The position numbers and the translations under genes were made by a program. Positions 16,987 to 25,337 of a DNA stretch of 64,000 nucleotides are shown one piece after another (position 1 is the first letter of the stretch; the number at the start of each line of letters is the position of its first letter). The notes beneath the pieces are model-generated. The model made no database searches. It was not told the DNA's origin and saw only the letters and a program-made list of their open reading frames with translations. Source of the stretch: Martinezella hainanensis (GTDB lineage Bacteria; Pseudomonadota; Alphaproteobacteria; Rhizobiales; Rhizobiaceae); contig NZ_FMAC01000003.1 of NCBI RefSeq assembly GCF_900094555.1, forward strand, positions 558,001 through 622,000, read 5' to 3'.

Positions 16987-18450
16987 TCAGAGATAGGGTG
17001 AGCCTAGCCAAAGAACCTTCTCGATAAGCCTTACGATGAAAGGGCGTGCCCGAAGCTTTTCGAGATCGACCGGATGCGCCGTTTCGAGGATTGTGCCGAT
17101 ATGCGCATCGATCGTGCCGGCAAAGCCGCGATCGAGGACTTCAAGATCCACCTCGAAATTGAGCCGCAGGGAGCGTGGATCGAGATTGGACGAGCCGACA
17201 TAGGCCCAGATACCGTCGATGGCTAAAAGCTTGGAATGGTTGAAGGCGCCTTCGGCGCGCCAGATACGGCAATAGTTCTTCAGCATCTGATCGAATTGTG
17301 CCGTCATGGCGCGGTCGACGAGCACGAGATTGTTGGCCGTCGGCACGATGATATCGACCTCGACACCGCGCCGCGCTGCCGTCACCAGTGCACTGATCAG
17401 TTCTCGATCCGGCAGAAAATAGGGCGACATGATGCGGATGGATTTGTGCGCCACCGAAAGCGCGCCGATCAGCATCTTGTGATTGGTCTCGACGCTGCGA
17501 TCCGGGCCGGAGGCGACGACCCGCATGAAGACGGGCGCTCCGGGCTCGTTGGAGGGCGCGGCAATTCGCCATTCCTCGCCATTCAGGACTTCACCCGTTG
17601 TAAAGCGCCAATCCTCGGCCGCCGTATTGAAGAGATCGGCAACGGCGGGGCCTGTCACGCAGAAATGCATGTCGCGGGCGCTATGCTCGTGGGCGAATTC
17701 GCGTGTGAACCCCTGGCGGATATTCATGCCGCCGGTAAAGGCAACTCGCCCGTCGATGCTGAGGATCTTACGGTGGGTGCGCAGGTTGGCATAGGGCAGC
17801 CGGAGGCCGATGATGACGTTGCCATTGAAGACGTCGACCTGCACGCCCCCCTCGCTCAGATAGCCCATGATGCTCGGCACGGAATAGCGGGCGCCGACGG
17901 CATCGATCAATACGCGGACGCTGACGCCGCGTTTGGTCGCGGCAATCAGGGAATCGGCGATGCGAAGACCGATGGGGTCGCGATCGAAGATGTAGGTCTC
18001 CATCAGGATGCTGCGTTCGGCGCCGTCGATTGCGGCCTTCATCGCGGCATAGGCGACGTCGCCGCTCGTCAGCATCTCGATCGTGTTGCCGGTGCTCATC
18101 GTGTAGCGGACGACACGATCGCCCAGCGTCTTCATCGAACCGAAGCGATCACCGAACCGCCGCCGCACCTCAGCATCATCGGCGTCGAAGCTGGAGGGCT
18201 CGCCATTCGCATCCGTGCGAAAGAGCGCCTCGCGCTGCGAGCTGAGAGAGGCCCGGCGGATGCGATTGATGCCGGCGACGGCATAGAGCAAGGCACCGAT
18301 GATGGGCGACAGGATGACGACACCGACCCAGCCGGTAGCCGCGCGGACATCCTCTTTGGTCATAGCTGCATGGATTGCAGCAGCGGCTCCCATCACGACG
18401 GACAGGACGGCGAGAATTTGGCCCCAATGGGCAGCCACGAGGTCGATCAT
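16987..18450 (-). CDS. Phospholipase D family protein / cardiolipin synthase
   Basis: A 487-residue membrane enzyme with two N-terminal helices (about 5-30 and 40-65) of the PLDc_N type and two HKD catalytic motifs: H226-R-K-ILSIDGRVAFTGG and H405-S-K-LLAIDGIWAYVGSS. This layout is typical of bacterial cardiolipin synthases, which join two phosphatidylglycerols. The length is near the ~480 residues of ClsA. All HKD residues are present. No neighbour directly confirms the lipid role. Confidence 0.9.
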   Translation of the reverse strand: MIDLVAAHWGQILAVLSVVMGAAAAIHAAMTKEDVRAATGWVGVVILSPIIGALLYAVAGINRIRRASLSSQREALFRTDANGEPSSFDADDAEVRRRFGDRFGSMKTLGDRVVRYTMSTGNTIEMLTSGDVAYAAMKAAIDGAERSILMETYIFDRDPIGLRIADSLIAATKRGVSVRVLIDAVGARYSVPSIMGYLSEGGVQVDVFNGNVIIGLRLPYANLRTHRKILSIDGRVAFTGGMNIRQGFTREFAHEHSARDMHFCVTGPAVADLFNTAAEDWRFTTGEVLNGEEWRIAAPSNEPGAPVFMRVVASGPDRSVETNHKMLIGALSVAHKSIRIMSPYFLPDRELISALVTAARRGVEVDIIVPTANNLVLVDRAMTAQFDQMLKNYCRIWRAEGAFNHSKLLAIDGIWAYVGSSNLDPRSLRLNFEVDLEVLDRGFAGTIDAHIGTILETAHPVDLEKLRARPFIVRLIEKVLWLGSPYL

Positions 18451-18784
18451 GACGCAAGTATATCCTTGCCCGCAAAAGCTGCAATGAGTAGGCCTGCGAT
18501 CGTCAAGATGTCATCAATAGCGGTGCGAAACCTCATCTTATTAGATATTTTTAATTGAACCCTGTTCTGACCAGCATCATACTTAGAGTGCTTCGGCTGC
18601 TTCGCTACCGTCCCCCACGGTAACTTGTGTTTCTTGTTTGAAGCGCCACTGCGGTTCGAGAGTCGAGACCAAAGAACGCTAGCCATAGCGTCTTGGCTGC
18701 TCGGGGGAGGCGTGAAAGCCCGCGTTTCAAGAACGGGCGTCGTTCATCAAAACCTTGTTCAATGATGCGAACGGAGAACAGCAG
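18451..18784. other. Intergenic region, no gene seen
   Basis: About 330 bases between the divergent phospholipase D and DUF2934 genes. It must hold both promoters. It has a small inverted repeat (TACCGT, five C, ACGGTA, near 18606-18622) and another with arms GAACG/CGTTC near 18731-18745. No known operator was recognised. Confidence 0.4.
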
Positions 18785-19054
18785 ATGTTGGAATCTCGGG
18801 ACGAATGGATCAAGAAACGCGCATACGCCATATGGGAAGAGGAAGGCCATCCTTCCGGACGCGACTTCGAGCACTGGGCGCAGGCGAGCAGCGAGCGCAT
18901 CGCGCTTGAGAAAACGGCGGCAAACGGCGGTACGATCGACGTCAAGCCCAAGGCGAAGCGCAAGACGGCAGTCGCGGCGGCGGCTATTGCCGAGGAAAAG
19001 TTGGCCAAGCCGGCAAAGAAGGTATTGAAGAAGACTGCAGCCGCAAAGGCGTAG
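18785..19054 (+). CDS. DUF2934 domain protein
   Basis: A small soluble protein of 89 residues. The DUF2934 part is EWIKKRAYAIWEEEGHPSGR followed by DFEHWAQA; the rest is a basic Lys/Ala-rich tail (KPKAKRKTAVAAAAIAEEK and KKVLKKTAAAKA). The ATG at 18785 is chosen because GGAGAA precedes it at good spacing; an upstream in-frame codon would add ten residues without family similarity. The histone-like tail suggests nucleic-acid contact, but no function is established. Such proteins are common in rhizobial stress regions. Confidence 0.8.
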   Translation: MLESRDEWIKKRAYAIWEEEGHPSGRDFEHWAQASSERIALEKTAANGGTIDVKPKAKRKTAVAAAAIAEEKLAKPAKKVLKKTAAAKA

Positions 19055-19110
19055 GATACGTCGGTTTCAGGGGTGTGGCGGAGATGAGAGCGGCTCGATG
19101 GCAACATCGG

Positions 19111-19134
19111 GCTGTCTCTCTTTTTCGAGACAGC
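19111..19134 (+). terminator. Stem-loop after the DUF2934 gene
   Basis: GCTGTCTC (19111-19118) pairs with GAGACAGC (19127-19134). The T-run lies in the loop rather than after the stem, so termination strength is doubtful. No gene was recognised in 19055-19329 apart from this hairpin. Confidence 0.4.
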
Positions 19135-19329
19135 AGCTGGCGGAATATTCGCAATAATTTCGGTGATTTGGCTCTCATCCGCGAAATAGTTGTCACACAT
19201 CGCTGCTACGGATTGCGAAGGGAGCCCAGCAATGTGTCGCAGCTATATCGATGATCTGGAAATGACTGTTACGGAGATGGTCACAACGCGCTGTCCTCTG
19301 CGTTGTACCGACAGCTTGGGGGCGATACG

Positions 19330-19524
19330 ATGATATCTCTCCTCGTGCTTGCCGCGCTCTACCTTCTGACGGCCTTGATCCTCATTCTGATCATCGATCG
19401 TTCGGTCGGCGTCTTTTTCCCGCCATCGGCCAAGCAACGCGCCACGACGCCGCATGGCCGCCGCTTCTGGGTGCTCTCGGTCCATCGCAGTACGCCTGGC
19501 CAAATCTCGGAACCTTTTCCTTGA
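19330..19524 (+). CDS. Possible small membrane protein
   Basis: A 64-residue ORF with a convincing N-terminal hydrophobic helix (LLVLAALYLLTALILILII) followed by a basic, low-similarity tail. A GGGGG stretch precedes the ATG. The tail looks like translated non-coding sequence, so only the first 30 residues resemble a protein. It lies 38 bases before the KGG-type protein gene and may be part of the same stress-type cluster or chance. Confidence 0.3.
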   Translation: MISLLVLAALYLLTALILILIIDRSVGVFFPPSAKQRATTPHGRRFWVLSVHRSTPGQISEPFP

Positions 19525-19562
19525 CGACGGGTTGGTCTTTCTTTCCAGCAAGGAGAAAGATC

Positions 19563-19877
19563 ATGCCTCGAGGAGACAAATCGGCCTATACGGACAAGCA
19601 GAAGCGCAAGGCGGAGCATATCGAGGAGAGCTATGAAGACCGCGGCGTTTCCCACGCGGAGGCGGAGCGGCGTGCCTGGGCGAGCGTGAACAAGGAAAGC
19701 GGTGGCGGCAAGAAATCCGGCTCCGGTCGCGGCCATTCCGAAAATCACGAATCGTCTGAAAAGGGTGGCAGGATCGGCGGACGCGCCGCTGCAAACCGAC
19801 CTGCTGCGGAGCGCTCTGCCTCTGCAAAGAAGGCCGCTGCGACGCGTAAACGCCACGAGCACAACGCACATTCCTAG
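19563..19877 (+). CDS. Small basic protein of the 'plasmid stabilization' annotation family
   Basis: A 104-residue hydrophilic protein beginning MPRGDKSAYTDKQKRKAEHI, with ERRAWASVNKESGGGKKSGSG in the middle and a KGG-like, Ala/Arg-rich tail. This family is widespread in proteobacteria, where it is often labelled plasmid stabilization protein without experimental support; it is not a toxin or antitoxin in any demonstrated sense. AAGGAGAA precedes the ATG at 19563. With the DUF2934 gene it forms a pair of small basic proteins that resemble stress-inducible factors. Confidence 0.8.
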   Translation: MPRGDKSAYTDKQKRKAEHIEESYEDRGVSHAEAERRAWASVNKESGGGKKSGSGRGHSENHESSEKGGRIGGRAAANRPAAERSASAKKAAATRKRHEHNAHS

Positions 19878-20070
19878 GTTACTGGCGAGAACTGGACGTG
19901 ATCGTCGAGATTCGTCGTGTCGTTGCGATGAAGTTCATATCGTTTCTGGCGCACGTGCCTCGGCCTGTAATCGTCGATCGCCTCTTATTTTCTGCGCAGT
20001 CGACGCTAAATTGCAGACTTGCGGCGATCATCGCGGCTGATTGCTCTCAGTTCCGGGGAGGGAAAATCGA

Positions 20071-20808
20071 ATGGCCTACGAGCTCTACTATTGGGATGGC
20101 ATCCAGGGGCGCGGCGAATTCGTCCGGCTGGCACTGGAGGAGGCCGGCGCAGACTATGTCGATGTTTGTCGCGGCCCGGCAAGCAAAGGGCAGGGGATGC
20201 CCGCCATGTTCGCCATCATGGATGGTAAATCCGAGTTCGACCTCCCGTTTGCCCCGCCGTTTCTGAAGGACGGGGATCTGATTATCCCGCATGTGGCGAA
20301 TATCCTGATGTATCTTGGGCCGAAGCTCGGTCTGGCGCCGAGAGACGAAGGAAAGCGTCACGTGTTGAACGGCCTGCAGTTGACGATCACCGATCTCGTC
20401 GCCGAGGTACATGATACCCATCACCCGATCGCGACGTCGAAATATTACGAGGATCAGAAGCAAGAGGCCAAGGCGCGCGCTGCAGAATTCATCGAAAACC
20501 GCATTCCCAAGTTCCTCGGCTATTTCGAGAAAGTGCTGGAACAGAACCCTGACGGGTCAAGCCACATTTTCGGCGGCGAATTGACCTATGTCGATCTCTC
20601 GCTGTTCCAGGTCTACGAGGGACTGCGCTATGCTTTCCCCCGTGCGACGGCACATCTGGATCGTCGATATCCGCATCTGACTGCACTGCATAAGGCTGTC
20701 ATGAAACGGCCCAACATTGCTCGCTATCTTCAGTCCGATCGCCGTATTCCCTTCAATGAGAACGGCATTTTCCGGCACTATCCGGAACTGGATAGAGATA
20801 TGGCGTGA
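20071..20808 (+). CDS. Glutathione S-transferase family protein
   Basis: A 245-residue cytosolic GST. The N-terminal thioredoxin-like domain runs from AYELYYWDGIQGRGEFVRLA, with the cis-proline region FAPPFLKDGDLIIPHVANIL; the all-helical C-terminal domain follows. The early tyrosines are candidate glutathione-activating residues. The ATG at 20071 follows GGGGAGGG. It is four bases from the membrane methyltransferase-like gene, so the two are probably co-transcribed. The substrate is unknown. Confidence 0.85.
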   Translation: MAYELYYWDGIQGRGEFVRLALEEAGADYVDVCRGPASKGQGMPAMFAIMDGKSEFDLPFAPPFLKDGDLIIPHVANILMYLGPKLGLAPRDEGKRHVLNGLQLTITDLVAEVHDTHHPIATSKYYEDQKQEAKARAAEFIENRIPKFLGYFEKVLEQNPDGSSHIFGGELTYVDLSLFQVYEGLRYAFPRATAHLDRRYPHLTALHKAVMKRPNIARYLQSDRRIPFNENGIFRHYPELDRDMA

Positions 20809-20811
20809 GCG

Positions 20812-21378
20812 ATGCTCATCTATCAATTCATTCCCGCATGCTGGATCGTCTGGTTGCTGATCTGGCTTTTCGCATCATTCGGCGTCAAGAAGAGCGTGCG
20901 TCAGGAGGATCCGCTGTCGCGACTCGGCAATACCGTGCCGATTTGGATCGGCGCTCTCCTGCTTGCGGTCAATCCGTCATGGCTAGGCCCTTTGCGGTAT
21001 CGCCTCATCCCGCAAGACCTGACCTCCTATGCGATCGGTGCGGCCCTGACGTTCCTTGGTCTCCTCTTCGCGGTCTGGGCTCGCTATCACATCGGCCGAA
21101 ACTGGAGTGGAGTGATTACGCTCAAGGAGGATCACGCGCTTATTCGCTCCGGTCCCTATGCGCTCGTGCGGCACCCGATCTATTCCGGCCTGATGTTGGC
21201 CATCATCGGCTCGGCAATTGCGCGCGGTGACATTGCAGCCGTCCTTGCGATCATCGCGGTGCTCTATGCCGTGCTGCGGCGCGTGCAAATCGAAGAAAGC
21301 TGGATGAATGAAACCTTCGGCTCGGCCTACGCCGACTATAAGGCCAGCACGCCGGCACTGATCCCGTTTCTGGTATAG
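20812..21378 (+). CDS. Isoprenylcysteine carboxyl methyltransferase (ICMT)-like membrane protein
   Basis: A 188-residue protein with about five membrane helices and the ICMT/phospholipid methyltransferase core: RYHIGRNWSG, then LIRSGPYALVRHPIYSGLM, and E-E-SWMNETFGSAYADYK near the end, which bind S-adenosylmethionine and the acceptor. Bacterial members methylate lipid or small isoprenoid substrates that are mostly unknown. It follows the GST gene directly and is convergent with the LigD-type polymerase gene two bases away. Confidence 0.85.
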   Translation: MLIYQFIPACWIVWLLIWLFASFGVKKSVRQEDPLSRLGNTVPIWIGALLLAVNPSWLGPLRYRLIPQDLTSYAIGAALTFLGLLFAVWARYHIGRNWSGVITLKEDHALIRSGPYALVRHPIYSGLMLAIIGSAIARGDIAAVLAIIAVLYAVLRRVQIEESWMNETFGSAYADYKASTPALIPFLV

Positions 21379-21380
21379 TG

Positions 21381-22268
21381 TCAGATCTTGAGCGGCGACG
21401 CGGCCTTGAAAAAATCCTCCCAGGGATCGCCACTCGATTGGCCAAGGCGCGATGCCGCATTCCCGACGGTGACGGATGCCGGCCCGATCTTGCCGTCCAG
21501 TTCCTCCCAACCGACCGGCATCGAAACCGCAGCACCCTTTCTTGCGCGCGTCGAATAGGGCGCCACGGCGGTGTTGCCCCGGCCGTTGCGCAGGTAATCG
21601 AGGAAGATGTGGCCTGTCCGCTTTGCCTTGCTGGCAACCGACAAATATGCCTCTGGGCTATCGGCGCTCATGGCATGGGCGATCGCTTCGGCCGCATCCT
21701 TGATATGAGGCCAGGTCGCCTGCGGCTTGACGGATGCGACCACATGCAATCCCTTGCCGCCGGAAGTCTTGACGAAGGAGTTTAGGCCCAAGATGGAGAA
21801 ACGCTCCCTTATCTCTTTCGCAGCGATCACGACCTTGCCCCAGGCAACGTCTTCGCCAGGGTCGAGATCCATGATGATCATATCGGGCTTTTCCCAATGA
21901 TCCGTCGTCGTGCCCCAGGGATGTATTTCAAGCGCCGCCGACTGGACGAGGGCGGCAAGACCGTCGAAATCCCTGATCTTCAGGAATTTCGCGGTGTCCT
22001 TATCCTCGGGATCGGCGATTTCCTCGATATGTGGATTGATCCCCTTCCAGGCATGTTTCTGGAAGAAGCGTGGTCCATCGATACCATCCGGGCAGCGCAG
22101 CAGAGCTAAGGGACGGTTGACGACGAAAGGTGCCATACGCCGCCAGACCAAGGCATAATAATCAAGAAGGTCTTGCTTGCTGATCTGGTCCTCGGGCCAG
22201 TAGATCCGTTCTGGATGCGTCAGTTCCACCGATGTTTCGATGTCATTCTGAATGGGCGTCTTTGCCAT
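21381..22268 (-). CDS. LigD-type DNA polymerase/primase domain protein
   Basis: A 295-residue stand-alone polymerase domain of the LigD (archaeo-eukaryotic primase) kind used in bacterial non-homologous end joining. Features are ELTHPERIYWPED near the start, HPWGTTTDHWEKPDMIIMDLDPGED with the catalytic DxD, VKTSGGKGLHVV and the late block FLDYLRNGRGNTAVAPYSTRARKG. The ATG at 22268 is preferred, as GGAG precedes it, over an upstream in-frame ATG at 22337. No ligase or nuclease domain is fused, and no Ku gene is in the window. The name ligD is avoided because the ligase part is absent. Confidence 0.88.
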   Translation of the reverse strand: MAKTPIQNDIETSVELTHPERIYWPEDQISKQDLLDYYALVWRRMAPFVVNRPLALLRCPDGIDGPRFFQKHAWKGINPHIEEIADPEDKDTAKFLKIRDFDGLAALVQSAALEIHPWGTTTDHWEKPDMIIMDLDPGEDVAWGKVVIAAKEIRERFSILGLNSFVKTSGGKGLHVVASVKPQATWPHIKDAAEAIAHAMSADSPEAYLSVASKAKRTGHIFLDYLRNGRGNTAVAPYSTRARKGAAVSMPVGWEELDGKIGPASVTVGNAASRLGQSSGDPWEDFFKAASPLKI

Positions 22269-22358
22269 CTTGCATGCGCTCCATTTTTGCGACGCGAAAG
22301 GCGTCGCACCGGACAAGACTAGCATTGCCCGGTGCATAAAGTCGATCGTCAGCCGATC

Positions 22359-23153
22359 TTACGGCATGAGCTGGCCGCCATTGACCTCGATGATCTGGCC
22401 GGTGATGTAGCCGGACAGCGTCGGCGAGGCGAGGAATAGGTAGGCGCCGACACAATCTTCCGACGTGCCGACAAAGCCCATGGGGATCGTCTTGCGCTGC
22501 AACTCCATCTGCTCGTCGTTGGTATAGCGTTCGTGGAACGGCGTTGCGATGACGCCGGGCGCGACCCCATTGACGCGGATCTTGTCGTTGACGAATTCCT
22601 TGGCATGGCCGTGGGTGATGGTGGAGACGAACCCCTTGGAAGCTGCATAGAGGATCGCGCCGTTGCCGCCGCCGTTACGAGCGGCGATTGAGGTCGTGTT
22701 GATGACGAAGCCGCCTTGCTTCTTGAGATGAGGATGAGCGGCACGGGTCGCCGCAAGCACGGAACGGGCGTTGAGGTTCATCACCCGCTCGTAATGCGCA
22801 TCCGTCATATCGGCGGTCGGAAGCCGCCCGAGCATACCGCCGGCATTGTTGACCAGTCCGTCGAGCCCACCCAAAGCTTCGGCTGCGTCCTTCACCACGC
22901 GTTCGGTCTCTCCATCCTGCGAGACGTCGCCTTGGATGGGATGGACCGTCCCACCACTGGCCTTGATTTCATCCGCCAGCTTTTCCGCCGGCTCGCGGCT
23001 CGCATTGAAGTGCAGGCCGATCTTCATGCCCTGTGCGGCAAAGGCGCGTGCCACGGCAGCGCCGATGCCGGTCGAAGCACCTGTGATCAATACTCTCTTG
23101 CCGGCAAGATCGGGAATGCGAATGGACGCAAGCGATTGCGCGAGTTCTGCCAT
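22359..23153 (-). CDS. SDR family oxidoreductase
   Basis: A 264-residue classical short-chain dehydrogenase with the cofactor motif TGASTGIGAA, the NNAGG motif, catalytic Ser in TTSIAARNG and YAASK. The C-terminal SGYITGQIIEVNGGQL is typical of 3-oxoacyl reductase and sugar dehydrogenase relatives. The substrate cannot be assigned. It is a single gene in the same direction as the LigD-type gene, 90 bases away. Confidence 0.85.
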   Translation of the reverse strand: MAELAQSLASIRIPDLAGKRVLITGASTGIGAAVARAFAAQGMKIGLHFNASREPAEKLADEIKASGGTVHPIQGDVSQDGETERVVKDAAEALGGLDGLVNNAGGMLGRLPTADMTDAHYERVMNLNARSVLAATRAAHPHLKKQGGFVINTTSIAARNGGGNGAILYAASKGFVSTITHGHAKEFVNDKIRVNGVAPGVIATPFHERYTNDEQMELQRKTIPMGFVGTSEDCVGAYLFLASPTLSGYITGQIIEVNGGQLMP

Positions 23154-23320
23154 GACGACTCCTCCTGAACGTCAACCAATCATATGACGAAATGTGCCTT
23201 TGTCTTATCAGGGTCGGGGACGAAAAGGCAATCATGCCAAGCACGACAAAAGGACGCGAGACCTGCCTGCTAGGTGATGGACATGGGGTGAAACTCGATG
23301 ACGGCGGTGGTTGGCGGATT

Positions 23321-24187
23321 TCACCGTGGGTCGCCGATCCGCGTGATATTGAGCAAGTTGAGAACGCCTGCGTCCGTCTTGTTGCGCGTGTCTCGCATGG
23401 CTGAGGCGCGGTCCTGCAAGCGGAGGCTCGTCAATCGCCATAGCCGAAAGAAAAGCCGGCTCGCTTCGACGAAGGTCCGATAGGGCATCACGGTCAGATA
23501 ATGCGCTCGAGATCGATGGTAGCGTCGCCGCTGCGATTCGCCTTGGATCTGCGATGGCAGCCCGAGTTGCTGATTGATGGGAACTGGCGTCACGAAAGCC
23601 GAATTGAGACCCTGGAAGAATTCAAGATCGAAGGCCAGATCGAACGGTAGACGCATCGGCAGAAGTTTTTCGGCGAACCATCGGGCGGCCCGCCGATTGA
23701 TGATGTAGGCACCCGATCCCTTTTCCCGGGTCAGCGCGATCGCCAGGTTGCGGTTTTCGGTGAGTCTGGAGACATCGAACTTCCTGCCGCAACTGACGGT
23801 CGACAGGCGCAGGATATCCCACTGCTCTGCCCGCCTGAGCGCAGCCTCGAGAATGTCGATGATATCGGGCGGGAATTCGAGATCGTCCTCAAGGACAAGA
23901 GCGAATTCGCTTGGCGAGGCAAGTAGCCGCCGGGCACATTCCACATGGCTCAGGTAGCAGCCGACCTCTCCCGGATTGCGCCGACGCCCGTGCATGAAAC
24001 GAAACGCGAATTCGCTGAATTCCGGCGTGGGAAAATCGATAGAGCCGCCGTCGACTGCCGGCACGCGTTCGAACTGAAGACCGATTTGCCCAAGGCTTGC
24101 TCGCATTGCAGCCAAACGATCATCCGCGCGGTCCAGATTGATCAAGAATATTTTCAGCGAAGCAGCGACCAGCCCTGTGTCGTTCAT
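23321..24187 (-). CDS. Glycosyltransferase family 25 protein
   Basis: A 288-residue GT25-type enzyme as found in lipopolysaccharide or capsule synthesis. Family features are KIFLINLDRADDRLAAMRA at the start, ERVPAVDG, GEVGCYLSHVECARRLL, the metal-binding LVLEDDLEFP and KGSGAYIINRRAARWF. The ATG at 24187 (GGATGAAGGC upstream) begins just before the domain; the frame is open to 24466, but that 93-residue extension has no family similarity. It probably transfers galactose or a related sugar to surface polysaccharide. No other LPS genes are adjacent. Confidence 0.85.
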   Translation of the reverse strand: MNDTGLVAASLKIFLINLDRADDRLAAMRASLGQIGLQFERVPAVDGGSIDFPTPEFSEFAFRFMHGRRRNPGEVGCYLSHVECARRLLASPSEFALVLEDDLEFPPDIIDILEAALRRAEQWDILRLSTVSCGRKFDVSRLTENRNLAIALTREKGSGAYIINRRAARWFAEKLLPMRLPFDLAFDLEFFQGLNSAFVTPVPINQQLGLPSQIQGESQRRRYHRSRAHYLTVMPYRTFVEASRLFFRLWRLTSLRLQDRASAMRDTRNKTDAGVLNLLNITRIGDPR

Positions 24188-24519
24188 GCCTTCATCCACT
24201 TCAACATCGACGCAGCAGCGCCGCTTTCCTGAGATGAACATGTCCAGTTCAGCTGACAGCAGCCTTACAGGCGGCGTGGAGTGGAATTTATCATTATAAC
24301 TAATTGAAACAGCAGTGATTTTTGAAAATGATAAAGTTCTTGGTTTGGCTAAGCTGCCTTTGGATAGTTCGAAACTGCCCGCCCGATGGCGCGAAACGAT
24401 CTGGCGTGACGTCCTAGCCGCGGCTAATGAAGGCGCCAGGGGAGTCGGGCGATTGAGCTTCTTCACGAATGAAGCGATAGCGATGCGGCTTTCGACAACA
24501 GAGAGAGACCAAACATATC
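24188..24519. other. Divergent promoter region, no gene seen
   Basis: About 330 bases between the GT25 gene and ridA. An AT-rich stretch near 24287-24345 is the best promoter candidate. Nothing else was recognised; the open frame upstream of the GT25 start has no protein-like features. Confidence 0.4.
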
Positions 24520-24915
24520 ATGAGCAAGAACAAGCTGATCCGTTTCGATGTCGCCGACAACCAGGCTGGCGGCCAGCGTCGCCCCTTCGCAAAGGCCGTC
24601 AGGGCAGGAGATTTCGTCTATGTCTCGGGCCAGGTTCCGACGATCAACGGTGAAATCGTCACCGGCAATGTCGTCGTACAGACCGAGCAGGTCATCGCCA
24701 ATATCAAGGATGTTCTTGCTCTTGCCGACTGCACGCTCGAGCATGTGGTAAAGGTCAATGTGTGGCTGGATGATGCTCGTGATTTCTCGAGCTTCAACTC
24801 CGTCTTCGAAAAGCACTTCATCGATCATCCGCCGGCGCGCTCGACCGTGCAATCGCCGATGATGGTCGACGTGAAAGTCGAGATGGACGTCATTGCGTAT
24901 AAGCCCCTCGACTGA
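24520..24915 (+). CDS. ridA: RidA family protein (enamine/imine deaminase)
   Basis: A 131-residue RidA/YjgF/UK114 protein. It speeds hydrolysis of reactive 2-aminoacrylate-type enamines made by PLP enzymes, protecting metabolism. Visible signatures are FVYVSGQVPTING, the helix NIKDVLALADCTLEHVVKVNVWL, and PARSTVQSP with the arginine that binds the substrate carboxylate. It is a single gene. Some RidA paralogues have other substrates, so the symbol is by family. Confidence 0.85.
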   Translation: MSKNKLIRFDVADNQAGGQRRPFAKAVRAGDFVYVSGQVPTINGEIVTGNVVVQTEQVIANIKDVLALADCTLEHVVKVNVWLDDARDFSSFNSVFEKHFIDHPPARSTVQSPMMVDVKVEMDVIAYKPLD

Positions 24916-25068
24916 GCGATCGCCATTCTTGCCTCGATTGCGGTGCGTCCGTTGTCGCATCGCAGTCAATCTTGCGTCCATTCTGCCGCATACGTGGCGA
25001 CGCGATTCGAAAGACTAATCTTCCGAACATCTGGTTCTTAAACCCCCACGCCGGTAGCGTGTCTGCTC

Positions 25069-25095
25069 CGGCATCGCAGATGCGGTTTTCTTTTT
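25069..25095 (+). terminator. Rho-independent terminator candidate downstream of ridA
   Basis: CGGCATC pairs with GATGCGG (one mismatch) around a GCA loop and is followed by TTTTCTTTTT. It is about 150 bases after the ridA stop. Confidence 0.45.
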
Positions 25096-25237
25096 CCCGA
25101 CTTTTCACTACGCCGCGGGTCACTCGTAACCGCAGCGCGGGGATTGCTGCCACCAGTCCGCGGCCTCGATATCTCCGCGCAATTATCGGTAGCGATGGTC
25201 CGTGTTTCGGTCATCAATGACATTTCCGCGCCCCTCC

Positions 25238-25306
25238 AATCAATGCCTGTTGATTTCCAATCAGCGATTGACGAGTCCCAAAACTCACGATTAAATCAAT
25301 TTGATT
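25238..25306 (+). promoter_or_regulatory. Candidate operator cluster for the ABC-GH20 operon
   Basis: Three inverted arrangements of AATCA/TGATT lie in 70 bases: AATCA (25238-25242) with TGATT (25251-25255); TGATT-TCC-AATCA at 25251-25263; and the perfect 13-base palindrome AATCAA-T-TTGATT at 25294-25306. The last lies 31 bases before the start codon. The ROK repressor encoded at the other end of the cassette is the natural candidate to bind here. Confidence 0.45.
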
Positions 25307-25337
25307 GACTACTAAAAGACAGCAAGAGGGGCTGAAA

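Larger units (their letters stand above)
24916..25337. other. Intergenic region with a terminator and the promoter of the oligosaccharide operon
   Basis: About 420 bases without a gene. The left half has a terminator-like hairpin at 25069-25095. The right half has clustered AATCA/TGATT half-sites at 25238-25306 immediately before the binding-protein gene, likely an operator/promoter zone. Confidence 0.5.

Noticed and set aside
19509..19535. Possible general-stress (EcfG) promoter GGAAC-N16-GGTT before the KGG-like gene
   Set aside because: The -35 matches, but the -10 departs from the CGTT consensus, and the putative start would leave almost no leader. It is too weak to call.
19563..19877. 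Toxin-antitoxin component, suggested by the usual name 'plasmid stabilization protein'
   Set aside because: Sequence is a small basic KGG-like protein without toxin or antitoxin motifs, and no partner gene is present.
24188..24466. 93-residue N-terminal extension of the GT25 protein
   Set aside because: No similarity to GT25 proteins, which begin at KIFLINLDR. The ATG at 24187 has a ribosome site and fits the family length.
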